Below, piece by piece: positions 22,448-34,093 of a DNA stretch of 64,000 bases (position 1 is its first letter; the number at the start of each line of letters is the position of its first letter). The notes under the pieces were generated by a model. It had not been told where the DNA came from. It ran no database searches and worked only from the letters and a program-made list of their open reading frames with translations. Both the position numbers and the translations under genes were made by a program. The DNA comes from Canna indica (Eukaryota > Streptophyta > Magnoliopsida > Zingiberales > Cannaceae), in contig CP136890.1 in the NCBI GenBank assembly GCA_034359265.1, forward strand, positions 41,948,501-42,012,500. The letters are read 5' to 3'.

Positions 22448-25400
22448 TATTGGCTTCAGGTTTTCAACCTTGGTCTTAATATCTTAATCTCGGTTTTGAT
22501 GATAACAAACATGGAACTAATATTTTATCGAGAAATCTTTTAGGTTCCATATCGATTAGCGTTCGATGTCCTCGATCGGAAAAATTAGAAGAAATCGATA
22601 AATCGGAAGGGCATTAATTGTCGTGCTCGGGTTCGTCGTGGAATTTCTCGAAGATCGACGTGTGCACCACAGTCGTCTTGGACGAGACCAAAGATCACTT
22701 GGAGAGCTCTCCAAGTTGATGCTCGTTGAAAGCCGACGGAACCCAAAAATGAAGCGCGAAAGAAAAAGGCTGAAAAAACTAAATTCAGCCTAGGTTCGGT
22801 CGATCGGGAGGTCGACCGAATAGGGTAAGGAAATTAGCAGTTGCCAATTCGGTCGAATGAACACTGCTAAAAATTGGCTGTGGCTACTACGGTCGACCGG
22901 TCGGTCAACCGATAGAGCCCAGAAATGGGTAGTAGCCCTAGCGGTCGACCAATCGATCGATCGGATTGAGGATCGTGCAGTCGCGCAACCTTGGCTTCCT
23001 TGCGTCGATCGATCGATGGGTCGACCGAATGTGCGATCGAGTGTCTTGCGATAGTCGGTCGACACATCGGTCGACCGATCAATCATATAATCCGGTGGTC
23101 GATCGACCGACCAATCGACCGAGCGGCTGTAACGGTTATATTTTAGCCCGTTGAGCTGCCGTTTCTTCGTGAGGGTATAAATATCATTCATCTAACTCAT
23201 TTAACTCCTCTCCTCCCATTGTTACAGATTTAATTGACAATTCTAAAGAGATTTGAGCCTTCAAATAATCGGTCAACGACGCTTTGTTCTTCCGTGAACA
23301 CTTTCTCGAGGGCGCAGCTTTCTTCCTCAACTCGGGTTTTTATACGAGCTCTACCTCTTGACGAGTTGAAGGCGTTCAAGGCTTGGAAAAGCGCACGAAT
23401 TCTTGGTTTTATTTTAAGCTCTTTTCAATTGTAATTTTAATTGCTATTTGAACTATTTTTGGATTTGTGTGTGTGAAGACCTAGGCTGTTTAGGTCTTGT
23501 GTGGAAGTGGTTATCTTGCTGTGAAGGTGTAAAGCCACTTGTGTAAACTTAGTTTTGCTAGGATTAAGTGGAGTTGTCCCTTAGGGTTGAGGTGGAAGAG
23601 TGCTCTCGATAAGAAGGCGGAGACTTCCGGGTGTGGAAGTGCCTTAGGTTGAGAGTGCGACTCTTCGAGTCAAAGTTGTCTATGTAATGGAAACTAATTA
23701 ATCTAGTAAGACATAGTTTGGAAATCCTAAGCGGGGTGCTTAGGTAGTGGAGTAGGCATTGGGGCCGAACCACTATAAATTCTCGTGTTTGCATTGATAA
23801 CTTTTGTGTATATATTGCTTTATCATTTATCGCTTCCGCATCTAATCATTCAAATGTAAATTGCCTAAACAATCTAAGTAAACAAGTAAAATTGTAAGTT
23901 AGGCCAATTAAAATTAGTAAACACACTATTCACCCAGTGGCTACTTCAGTCGGCCGGTCGGTCGACCGACAGAGGCCAGAAATGGACAGTAGCCCTAGCG
24001 GCCGACCAATCGGTCGACCGGATTGAGGATCGCGCAGGCGTGCGACCCTGGCTTCCTTGCGTCGGTCGACCGATGGGTCGACCAAATGTGGGATCGAGTG
24101 TCTTGCGACAGTCTATCGACTCGTCGGTCGACCGATCACTCACATAAGCCAGCGGTCGCTCCTAGCGGTCGATCGATCGGTCGACCAACCAATCGATCGA
24201 GCGGCTGTAACAGCTATATTTTAGCCCGTTGACCTGCCGTTTCTTCATGAGGGTATAAATATCATTCATCTAACTCATTTAACTCCTCCCCTCTCATAGT
24301 TACAGATTTAATTGAGAATTCTAAAGAGAGATTTGAGCCTTCAAAGAATCGATCAACGTCGCTCTTTTCTTCCGTGAACACTTTCTCAACCGCTCAGCTT
24401 TCTTCCTCAACTCGGGTTTTTATACGAGCTCTACCTATTGACGAGTTGAAGGCGTTCAAGGCTTGGAAATGAGCACGAATTCTTGGTTTTATTTTAAGCT
24501 CTTTTCAATTGTAATTTTAACTGTTACTTGAACTATTTTTGGGTTTGTGCCTGTGAAGACCTAGGCTGTTTAGGTCTTGTGTGGAAGTGGTTAACTTGTT
24601 GTGAAGGTGTGAATTCACTTGTGTAAACTTAGTTTTGCTATGATTAAGTAGAGTTGTCCCTTTGGGTTGAGGTGGAAGAGTGATCTCGATAAGAAGGCAG
24701 AGACTTTCGGGTGTGGAAGTGCCTTAGGTTGAGAGTGGGACTCTTCGAGTTAAAATCCTATGTGTAAGGGAAACTAATTAATCTAGTAAAACTTAATTTG
24801 GAAATCCTAAGCGGGGTGCTTAGGTAGTGGAGTAGCCATTGGGGCCGAAGCACTATAAATTCCCGTGTTTGCATTGATAACTTGTGTGTATATATTGCTT
24901 TATCATTTATCGCTTCCGCATCTAATCATTCAAATGTAATTTGCCTAAACAATCTAAGTAAACGAGTAGAATTGTAAGTTAGGCCAATTAAAATTAGTAA
25001 ACATACTATTCACCCTGCCTCTAGTGCTGTAGTGGCTACTTAGGTCGGCAGGTTGGTCGATCGACAGAGGCCGGAAATGGCCAGTAGCCCTAGCGGCCGA
25101 CCAATCGGTCGACCGGATTGTGGATCGCGCAGGCGGCGACCCTGGCTTCCTTGCGTCGGTCGACCAAATGTTGGATCGAGTGTCTTGCGATAGTCAGTCG
25201 ACCCGTGGGTCGACCGATCACTCACATAAGCCAGCGGTCGTTCCTAGAGGTCGATCGATCAGTCGACCGACCAATTGACCGAGCGACTGTAACGGCTATA
25301 TTTTAGCCCGTTGAGCTGCCGTTTCTTCGTGAGGGTATAAATATCATTCATCTAACTCATTTAACTCCTCTCCTCTCATTGTTACATATTTAATTGAGAA

Positions 25401-27210
25401 TTCTAAATAGAGATTTTAGCCTTCAAAGAATCGATCAACGTCGCTCTGTTTTTCCGTGAACACTTTCTCAAGCGCTCAGCTTTCTTCGTCAACTCGGGTT
25501 TTTATACGAGCTCTACCTCTTGACGAGTTGAAGGCGTCCAAGGCTTCGAAATGAGCACGAATTCTTGGTTTTATTTTAAGCTATTTTCAATTGTAATTTT
25601 AACTTTTATTTGAACTATTTTTGGATTTGTGCGTGTGATGACCTAGGCTTTTTAGGTCTTGTGTGGAAGTGGTTAACTTGCTGTGAAGGTGTAAAGCCAC
25701 TTGTGTAAACTAAGTTTTGCTATGATTAAGTGGAGTTGTCCCTTAGGGTTGAGGTGGAAGAGTGCTCTCGATAAGAAGGAGGAGACTTCTGGGTGTGGAA
25801 ATGCCTTAGGTTGAGAGTGCGACTCTTCGAGTCAATGTCCTCGGTGTAAGGGAAACTAATTAATATAGTAAAACTTAGTTTGGAAATCCTAAGCGAGGTG
25901 CTTAGGTAATGGAGTAGGTATTGGGGCAGAACCACTATAAATTCTCGTGTTTGCATTGGTAACTTGTGTGTATTTGTTATTTTATCATTTATCGCTTCCG
26001 CATCTAATCATTCAGTTGTAAATTGTCTAAACAATGTAAGTAAATGAATAAAATTGTAAGTTAGGCCAATTAAAATTAGTAAAACACTATTCACCCCCCC
26101 TCTAGTGTTGTAGTGGCTACTTCGGTCGATCGACGGAGGCCAAAAATGGGCAGTAGCCCTAGCGGTCGACCAATCGGTCGACCGGATTGATGATCGCGCT
26201 GTCGCGCGACCATGGCTTCCTTGTGTCGGTCGATCGATGGGTCAACCGAATGTGGGATCGAGTGTCTTGCGATAGTCGATTGACCCGTTGGTCGATCGAT
26301 CACTCACATAAGCCAGCGGACGCTCCATGCGATCGATCGGTCGGTCGATCGACCAATCAACCGAGCGACTGTAACGACTATATTTTAGCCTGTTGAGCTG
26401 CCATTTCTTCGTGAGGGTATAAGTATCATTCATCTAACTCATTTATCTCCTCTCCTCTCATTGTTACAGATTTAATTGAGAATTCTAAAGAGAGATTTGA
26501 GCCTTCAACGAATCGATCAACGATGCTCTGTTCTTTCATGAACAATTTTTCAAGCGCTCAGCTTTCTTCCTCAACTTGGGTTTTTATACGAGCTCTACCT
26601 CTCGACGAGTTGAAGGCGTTCAAGGCTTGGAAAAGAGAACGAATTATTGGTTTTATTTTAAGCTCTTTTCAATTATAATTTTAACTGATATTTGAACTAT
26701 TTTTGGATTTGTGCGTGTGAAGACCTAGGCTGTTTAGGTCTTGTGTGGAACTGTGGAAGTGGTTACCTTGCTGTGAAGGTGTAAAGCCACTTGTGTAAAC
26801 TTAGTTTTGCTAGGATTAAGTGGAGTTGTCCCTTAGGGTTGAGGTGGAAGAGTTCTCTCGATAAGAAGGCGAAGACTTCCGGGTGTGGAAGTGCCTTAGG
26901 TTGAGAGTGCGACTCTTCGAGTCAAAGTCCTCTGTGTAAGGAAAACTAATTAATATAGTAAAACTTAGTTTGAAAATCCTAAGCGGGGTGCTTTGGTAGT
27001 GGTGTAGGTTAGGCCAACTACTATAAATTCTCGTGTTTGCATTGAGAACTTGTGTGTATTTATTGCTTTATCATTTATCGCTTCCGCATCTAATCATTCA
27101 ATTGTAAATTGCCTAAACAATCTAAGTTAACGAGTAAAATTGTAAGTTAGGCCAATTAAAATTAGTAAACACACTATTCATCCCCTTCTAGTATTGCCAT
27201 TTCGCCTACA
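22448..27210 (+). repeat. Expanded 3' LTR: four tandem copies of a ~1.08-kb tail unit
   Basis: 22448-22878 is the unique LTR head. The tail then occurs four times: 22879-23935, 23936-25030, 25031-26111 and 26112-27210. Each unit starts at agtggctac (or ctgtggctac), runs through the GTCGAC cluster, the TATAAATA box and the LTR body, and the inner ones stop near ctattcaccc or ctagtgttg, just short of the LTR end. Only the last copy has the true end GCCTACA. The 5' LTR has one tail (17894-18948). Unit boundaries fall at nearly the same place, with slightly different lengths of the terminal phrase at each join. Confidence 0.9.
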
Positions 27211-27215
27211 AAAAC

Positions 27216-28280
27216 ATCAACAGAGCTTGGCTAAAAATATATCCCGAACATCATAAGAGTTATTAAAAATTTCTATGAAATAGTTCATACCCCTAAAAAA
27301 GTAGTCTATACCAACAAAAGGTCTCAACATATAGTCCACGTATCAATCTTCAACTGTCATCTCTTCTTGTGAGCAACTATTCTCATCAAAATGATCAAGT
27401 AGAAAGCACCTACATCATTACATATATACCATTACATATATGTATATGTTACTATTTAAGTAAATAAAATAAACGAATAATTCTATTATAATATTATATT
27501 ATATTATATTGCCACTTCTGTCATTATCCATGATTCTCACGGTAAAAATAAGTTGCCAAGTAAAACGGAGTTCCAAAGCAAAAAGCATTAAAAGATCCAA
27601 CCAATATCGCTTATTCAGGAGAAAAGTTCAAATTTCTATATATGCTCAATACAAGAAAATCACGTGAAAGACTTCTAATATTGTCCACTGAACTTATAAC
27701 AAGATAATAAAACGCATGAAGGAAGAAGAAAAGCCTAAATTAAGCCTAAATTCGGAAATGAACGTATAACAGGAAGATAAGTATGAACTTATAACAGGAA
27801 GAAAAAAAGAAAGAAGGAGAAAAGCCTAAATTCTGAAAGAGAATATATATAGACCAGATGAAAGACATAAACCAGCTTCATTGTAATGCAGGAGTTTGCT
27901 TTAAACCAAAAATTAAAAGCCACAAAAAGTAATATAAGATCAGTTTCGTGAATATATATGGGAATTGTACATTGTTGAGCATTGTTTATCACTCAATATT
28001 TGGTTCTTTTGATGTTTGATTGTATAAGGACACATCATCAAATGCTTAAGTATGCTATAACATTCCTCTAATTATCAAGCTGAATTATATTTGAATTGCA
28101 ACCAAATTGCAAAAGAATCACATGATAATTATCCTTACAAGTTTTATCTAAAGCATAATATTGACTGAATATGCCTCTGGAACAAGAATAGTAAGAGCTT
28201 TTACTGGAACAAGTTTTATCTAGTGATCACTTTGATCACTAGTCAAGCAAAACATACATAATTTAGATAAAAAACAAAAA
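27216..28280. other. Gene-free AT-rich flank
   Basis: Continuation of the host sequence interrupted at 17493. It contains short AT microsatellites (27484-27510) and no recognisable gene or repeat. It is interrupted again at 28286. Confidence 0.5.
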
Positions 28281-28285
28281 TAGAA

Positions 28286-28711
28286 TGTCAGGTCGTAGGA
28301 TTACTTGACTGAGCTTAGACCAATCGCTGCCAGTTTGAATCAGCACACCTGCGCGCGATCGTCCAGTTGAGCTCGTTCGCGATCAGAATTAAGAAGGAAG
28401 AGGGAGAAAATTAGGGATCTGAGAGAGAGAGAGAGTGGAGAGCGGGAAGAAGAAAGAATAGTTCGGAATTCATATTCGCTGCTTTATTCCATTCTTAATC
28501 TGCTATTTAAATGGTTCGTTTACAATTTAATGAAACTAATTACATGATGTAATCCCGACTCCAATTGTGCCGATTCTTTATCCGTGGCTCCCTTCGCGTG
28601 CGACTTGCCAGCTCATCAGTTCGCTGTTGCTCCGCCGCTTGACGCGTGTCTCTCATGTCCACCTCGACTCCACCTTCACTCAGCGAACGAGTACTTAAGC
28701 CGCTCGTGACA
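28286..28711 (-). repeat. 3' LTR of the 28-33 kb gypsy element
   Basis: On the minus strand it begins TGTCACGAGC and ends CGACCTGACA. A polypurine tract AAGGAGGGGGTAA (complement of 28712-28724) sits directly before it. It has a longer GA microsatellite (28419-28434) than the partner LTR. Confidence 0.9.
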
Positions 28712-31700
28712 TTACCCCCTCCTTGAGTAGCAACCTTGTCCTCAAGGTTGATAGAACAGTCTTTATCTTCCTGCTCAGGAAGGAATCGACTCACCCCTCG
28801 CCGTCCACCTCTGCGTCGAGTAGTGGTAGTGGCGTCACTTGCACTGCCAGATCTCCCCGACATTGCTTAAGAACTGACATATGAAACACTCGGTGTATTT
28901 TTGTCGCAGTCGGTAGATCCAATTTGTATGCCACCTTACCGATCCTTTTGAGGACTCGAAATGGTCCAAAATATTGAGGACTCAGCTTCTGCTATTTTTG
29001 TAGGCGAACAGATAGTTGCCTGTAGGGTTTAAGCTTCACAAAAACCCACTGCCCCACCTGGAATTCCATATCTCGCCGATGCTTATCTGCTTGAGTCTTA
29101 ATCCGCTGCTGAGAACGCTCCAAATTGGCTTTCAATTGTCTTAGAATTGCATCTCGTGTCACCAGTTCCCGATCAACCATCATATTAGTTGCCATTCCTC
29201 CGGTATACTGTATAAGCCGTGGTGGTTCCCGGCCATACAACGCACGAAAAGGAGTCATCCCAGTCGATGATTGGAAGGAAGTATTGTACCAAAATTCTGC
29301 CCAAGGCAGAAATTTGTCCCACTTAGCAGGTTCTTTAGAGGTGAAACAACGCAGATACATTTCCACACATCGATTTAAAGCCTCTGTTTGGCCGTCGGTC
29401 GGTGGATGATAGGCCGAGCTGAAGAGGAATTCCGAACCTTGCAGTTTGGCTAGTTGACACCAGAAAACACTTGTAAAATGACCGTCTCTATCACTCACTA
29501 TTGATTTAGGAATTCCATGCAGTTTAACCACTCCTGCTAAAAATACTTCAGCTACTAGTTTCGTTGAATACTTCTTAGGCAACGAGAAGAAATGGCCATA
29601 CTTTGACAGCCTTTCCACAACCACAAGTATTACTGATCTACCATTGACATAGGCAAACCAGTTATAAAATCCATTGATATGTCTTCAAAGACCTCATTAG
29701 GTATAGGCAAAGGTTGAAGTAAGCCCGTAGGATTGAGCTGCTCGGCTTTCATCCTTTGGCACACTTGGCAGTTGGCTACAGATTGTTTAATCTCCTTGCA
29801 CATACCTTTCCAAAAGAAGTTAGCTGATATCCTGTGATGTGTTCGAGCCACTCCTGCATGGCCTCCTATTAAAGAACTATGGAATTCTTCCAAAAGCTTT
29901 GCCTTGATTGATGCCTTATTAGGGATAAAAATTCGTCTTTGGTACAAAACAATGCCATCCCTGATTTCATGTATGTTCAACAATTCACCTTTGAGCACTT
30001 GATCATGCAATTGTCTCAACTCTTCATTGGTGTTATTGAGCTGCCTTATTATAGCTAACAGTTTGAATTCAGGCTGAGATACTTGGGTAGCAATGAATTC
30101 AGCCTCTCGAGACAAGGCATCTGCAGTCTTATTATATTTCCCAGCCCTGTATTTTATTTCAAAGTCATAGCCAAGTAACTTTATAAGCCATTTTTGCTGT
30201 TCAGGGGTTTGAATAACCTATGACTGCAACTCCTTTAATGATCCATGGTCAGTCAAGATTATGAATTTTCTGCCCAGAAGATACTGCCTCCACTTTTGAA
30301 CAACCTTGATGATTGCCAACATTTCTCTCTAGTAAACTGAAGCTGATTGCATTTTTGAAGACAATTTGTGACTAAAGTAGACAATAGGATTATTATCCTG
30401 AGACAGTACTGCTCCTATTCCTGATCCAGAAGCATCAGTCTCTATTATGAATATTATGCTGAAATTAGGTAAGGCTAACACTGGTGTGTTGCTTAAGGCA
30501 GCTTTTAAATCTTCAAATGCCACTTGTGCTCTAGCTATCCGACCATTGAAAGGCTGTTTCTTGAGTAAATTAGTTAAAGGAGCAGCTTTTTGAGCAAAGC
30601 CCTTTATGAATCTCCTATAGTACCTAGCCAAGCCTAGAAATCCCCTCAATCCTTTGATATTTTTAAGTACTGGCCATAGCTGAATTGCCTCCACTTTGGA
30701 TGGGTCAACTTCAATACCAGCAGGTGTCACCAAGTGTCCTAGGTATTCAATAGACTTTCTACCAAAAGAACACTTAATCTTCTTTGCTACCAAGTTTTTT
30801 TCTCTCAACAATTGTAGCACTATCCTTAAATGACACACATGATCATCAATAGAACTACTATATACCAAAATATCATCAAAGAATACTAATATGAACTTTC
30901 TCAGATAAGGCTGAAATATCTTATTCATAGTAGCTTGGAATGTCGAGGGTGCATTTGACAATCCAAAGGGCATAACTAGAAATTCATAGTGGCCCTCATG
31001 TGTCTGGAATGCAGTTTTAGGTATGTCTGCAGGATGAACTCTAATTTGGTGATACCCAGCCAGTAGATCCAGCTTAGAGAAAACTTGAGCTCGACTTAAC
31101 TCATCGAATAACTCTTCTGCAGTTGGGATTGGGAATCTGTCCCTTACAGTCATTGCATTCAATGCTCTATAATCTACACAAAACCTCCATGTTCCATCCT
31201 TCTTCTTGACCAATAGCACCGGAGATGAGAAGGGGCTAGTACTATGTTGAATTAGACCTTCATTAAGCATATGTGTGACTTGTCTTTCTATTTCTCCCTT
31301 TTGAAAGTAGGGATATCTATAAGATCTTACATTTACTGGAGGTTGATTTGGAGCAAGGTGTATTCGATGGTCAGTTTCCCTGACAGGAGGCAGACCTTGT
31401 GGAGGAGTGAAAACATCTTCAAATTCGGTCAACAAGTCCTGCAGTTCAGGGTGCTAATAACTTCTAGTGTTTGTATCTGTTGAGCACAAATTAAGCTGAT
31501 ACATTTCCATAACAGCTTGGGTTTCACAAATCTTAGTTAGGGTGCTGCATTGTATGGCTCTAGCACTTGTAGAACTTTCTCTTTTCCATCCACACAGGTT
31601 ACCTTGCAAACTAAATTCAAATTTCAAGTTGGCAAAATCCATGGTAACTGGACCTAGAGTGGCCATCCAAGCCACTCCTAATACCACATCAGTTCCTTTA

Positions 31701-31981
31701 ATTGGCAACACAAACAAATCAGTTGTAATTGTTGTACCTTGAATTGACAAATGAACATTCTTAATAAACCCTTTGCTTTGAATCTTTTCACCATTCCCCA
31801 CCATGACATGAAAAGGGTCTGTCGGCTCAAGAGATAATCCCAGATATTTCAGCATTCTAGATTGAATGAAATTATGAGTACTTCCCCCATCAAGAAGCAC
31901 TTGTACATTCCTACCTTTAATTGTTCCAGTAAACCTTAATGTGGTAGGTAAAACACACCCAGACAGAACATTAAATGAAAT
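28680..31981 (-). pseudogene. gypsy pol: protease, RT, RNase H, integrase
   Basis: The reading frame continues from gag after a TAG at 31982. Protease shows LLDGGSTHNFI (31900). After a stop near 31454, RT (31435-30329) contains KKKDGTWRFCVDYRALN, KLDLLAGYHQIRVHP and the catalytic FFDDILVYS. RNase H begins IETDASGSGIGAVLSQ and is cut by a TAG at 30329. The integrase zinc finger (HAGVARTHHR...CQVCQRMK) and core follow; a frameshift at about 29627 precedes VVVERLSKYGHF. The core keeps its acidic triad: MDFITGLP, VSDRDGHF and TDGQTEALNR. After a stop at 28992 the C-terminal tail is traceable to LEDKVATQGGGNV near 28740, where a chromodomain would normally precede; it is missing or unrecognisable. 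Confidence 0.88.
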
Positions 31982-33099
31982 CTAAGACTGTTCACAATTC
32001 TCATTTTCCGCAACTTCTTGTTCTATTTCAGTATCCTCCATTGGCAAGCTATCATCCAACATGAACAATTGAGGGGATTTGCATTTATGCCCATAAGAAT
32101 ATTTTTCATCACAGTAGAAACATAGGCCCTGTTCCTTTCGCTTTTGTGCTTCAGCAGCTGAAATCCTTCTGGGTGTCACTTTACTTTCCACTGAAGTCAT
32201 AGGCGAAGCAAAAGGTGTTTTTGCCAAAGGTGAAACTGCAGTAGATATCATATTCTTTGTAGGACTTGGTAAGAGTCCCTGCGACCTATTTGGTGTGAAT
32301 TGACTTGGATGCTTACGTATTGCCGCAACCTTGGCTTCACATTTCTTTGCCAAGGTCACTGCTTCATACATTGTAGCTGGCTGAAATGATAACACATTAG
32401 ATTTAATGTCATCTCTTAACCCTGAAATGAAGCAATTGATCAAGAAGGACTCGGGCAAATCTGTAGTCCTTAAGGCCAACTCCTCGAACCTGGTCTCATA
32501 CTCTTCGACCTTACCCACTTGTAACAATTTTGTCAGCTGGTCCTCAGGTGGTTCCATCTCGGTAGTTCAAATCGACGCCGAAGAGCTTCTACAAGGTGTC
32601 GCCAGCCCGAAAGTTGTCTCCTTTTTTGCATCCACTGGAAGCATCGCCGTGCCATTCTGTCCATTCGAAACGAGGCCATAGTAACCCGGTGCTGATCCCC
32701 CGTCGAATAAAAATCGAAGAAATCCTCAGCCACCGCAATCCATTCCTCAACATCAAAGCCATTGAATAGGGGCAGTTCGATTTGCGGCGATTTAGGCGGA
32801 AATGGAAATTCATCTTCAGCTGTTCCGTCCCCTTTTGCTGACATCCTCCATCGAGGCCTTTGACAGCTTGTACTGGCGGTGGGCGATTGCTCAGCTTTCG
32901 CCTTATTCCACTGTACCATTTGGTTATTGAGTAACCCAATCTGAGAAGAAATGATTTGCAAAATTTGCTGTTGCCCTTCAATTGCTTGTTGTTGCGATGT
33001 CACATTGGCTCTCAAGCTGTCAAGCAATTGATCATGACGTGTATTATTCTCTTGTAACGCTCTGACCGATTCGGCCAGCGCCTGATACCGAGTCTCCAT
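31982..33099 (-). pseudogene. gypsy gag with CCHC knuckle
   Basis: The start is the ATG at 33099, 42 bp after the LTR. Residues 1-70 form a coiled coil rich in Gln and Asn (LQENNTRHDQLLDSL). The retrotransposon gag core follows at LPLFNGFDVEEWIAVAEDFF. One frameshift near 32550 separates the two halves (33099-32533 and 32557-31982); the second half has FEELALRTTDLPESFLINCF and a knuckle CFYCDEKYSYGHKC. Restoring that single shift would leave only the terminal TAG before protease. It acts as the structural protein of the particle. Confidence 0.85.
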
Positions 33100-33125
33100 A
33101 CTAATCGATCCAAAATGGAAGAAGA

Positions 33126-33139
33126 CGATGAAAACACCA
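33126..33139 (-). other. Primer site, not the initiator-Met type
   Basis: Two bases inside the 5' LTR end the minus strand reads TGGTGTTTTCATCG. Every other primer site in this window is a TGGTATCA type. The matching tRNA cannot be named from the sequence alone. Confidence 0.55.
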
Positions 33140-33141
33140 AA

Positions 33142-33563
33142 TGTCAGGTCGTAGGATTACCTGACTGAGCTTAGACCAATCGTTGCCAGTTTGAATCGGC
33201 ACACCTGCGCACGATCGTCCAGTCGAGCTCGTTCGCGATCAGAATTAAGGTGGAAGAGGGAGAAAATTAGGGATCTGAGAGAGAGAGTGGAGAGCGGGAA
33301 GAAGAAAGAATAGTTCGGAATTCATATTCGCTGCTTTATTCCATTCTTAATCCGCTATTTAAATGGTTCGTTTATAGTTTAATGAAACTAATTACATGAT
33401 GTAATCCCGGCTCCAATTGGGCCGATTCTTTATTCGTGGCTCCCTTCACGTGCGACTTGCCAGCTCATCAGTTCGCTGTTGCTCTGCCGCTTGACGCGTG
33501 TCTCTCATGTCCACCTCGACTCCACCTTCACTCAGCGAACGAGTACTTAAGCCGCTCGTGACA
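33142..33563 (-). repeat. 5' LTR of the 28-33 kb gypsy element
   Basis: Partner of 28286-28711 with the same ends. It differs by scattered substitutions and a shorter GA repeat. Confidence 0.9.
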
Positions 33564-33568
33564 CAGAA

Positions 33569-34083
33569 TGAAAAAAATGACAAGCCTGGCTTGGCTTCCT
33601 TATAAATGAATTCCTATATATAAACTTTAAAAGTTCAAATCAGATTAAAATACACTGTCGAAAACTTGGTAGGACAAAGTGTGCAAGAGGTAGTTAATCT
33701 CATGGAAGCATCGTAGTGACAATAAATTCATAGGGATAATAACCAAGGAGACAAAAATAAGAACAAGATGAGCATAGGCATAGAAGATTAAAAAAAGTAA
33801 CAAAAGCTGGAATTTGCTTAATTTATTTGTCTATGTGCCCATGACAAGAATTGCTTGCAGAAGTTAGGTCATTGGTGGAAACAACAATAAACAGTGATCA
33901 TGTCCTCTAATTCCACTTATTATTGGTTCATGGAAAGAGGTTTACAGTCAACACAATTAATCTTCAGGCTTTCTTATTCAATTTAGGTTTTAAATTAACA
34001 TAAGAATTAAGGGAGGTGACATGAAAAGATATGTGCCATGACAGTGATATGAAAGGAATAGATCAAATCATCATGTGCACAAG
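33569..34083. other. Gene-free AT-rich flank
   Basis: Continuation of the host sequence of 27216-28280. No coding sequence or repeat partner is seen. Confidence 0.5.
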
Positions 34084-34093
34084 AAAAAAATAA

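Larger units (their letters stand above)
17494..27210 (+). mobile_element. Gag-only (TR-GAG-like) LTR retrotransposon with an amplified 3' LTR
   Basis: A perfect 5-bp target duplication AAAAC flanks the whole unit (17489-17493 and 27211-27215). The parts are 5' LTR (17494-18948), primer site, gag, 2 kb of non-coding interior, polypurine tract, and a 3' LTR that is 4763 bp long against 1455 bp at the 5' end. Because the duplication lies outside the enlarged 3' LTR, the extra DNA belongs to the element and was gained in place. No pol is present; movement would have depended on enzymes from another element. Confidence 0.9.
28286..33563 (-). mobile_element. Ty3/gypsy retrotransposon, chromovirus-like (5.3 kb)
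   Basis: LTRs of 426 and 422 bp (28286-28711 and 33142-33563), about 96% identical by eye, bound a minus-strand gag-pol. Flanks TAGAA (28281-28285) and CAGAA (33564-33568) are a 5-bp duplication with one change. Pol order PR-RT-RNase H-INT places it in Ty3/gypsy. The C-terminus keeps a chromovirus-style ending (NLEDKVATQGGGNVTS), although the chromodomain itself is gone. Stops and one frameshift inactivate it, but damage is much lighter than in the Tekay-like copies, so it is a younger insertion. Confidence 0.92.

Noticed and set aside
22790..23191. Overlapping open frames on both strands rich in RSTDR, VDRPIDR
   Set aside because: They are translations of the GTCGAC palindrome cluster and recur in every copy (17805, 23946, 25040, 26091, 8123, 12954) with no conserved start.
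27789..27992. 67-residue Phe-rich frame
   Set aside because: AT-rich chance frame; no motif or second copy.
33700..33720. gtagtg as the right end of the CACTA-like start at 14718
   Set aside because: Only CACTAC matches; no further terminal or subterminal similarity and no 3-bp duplication.
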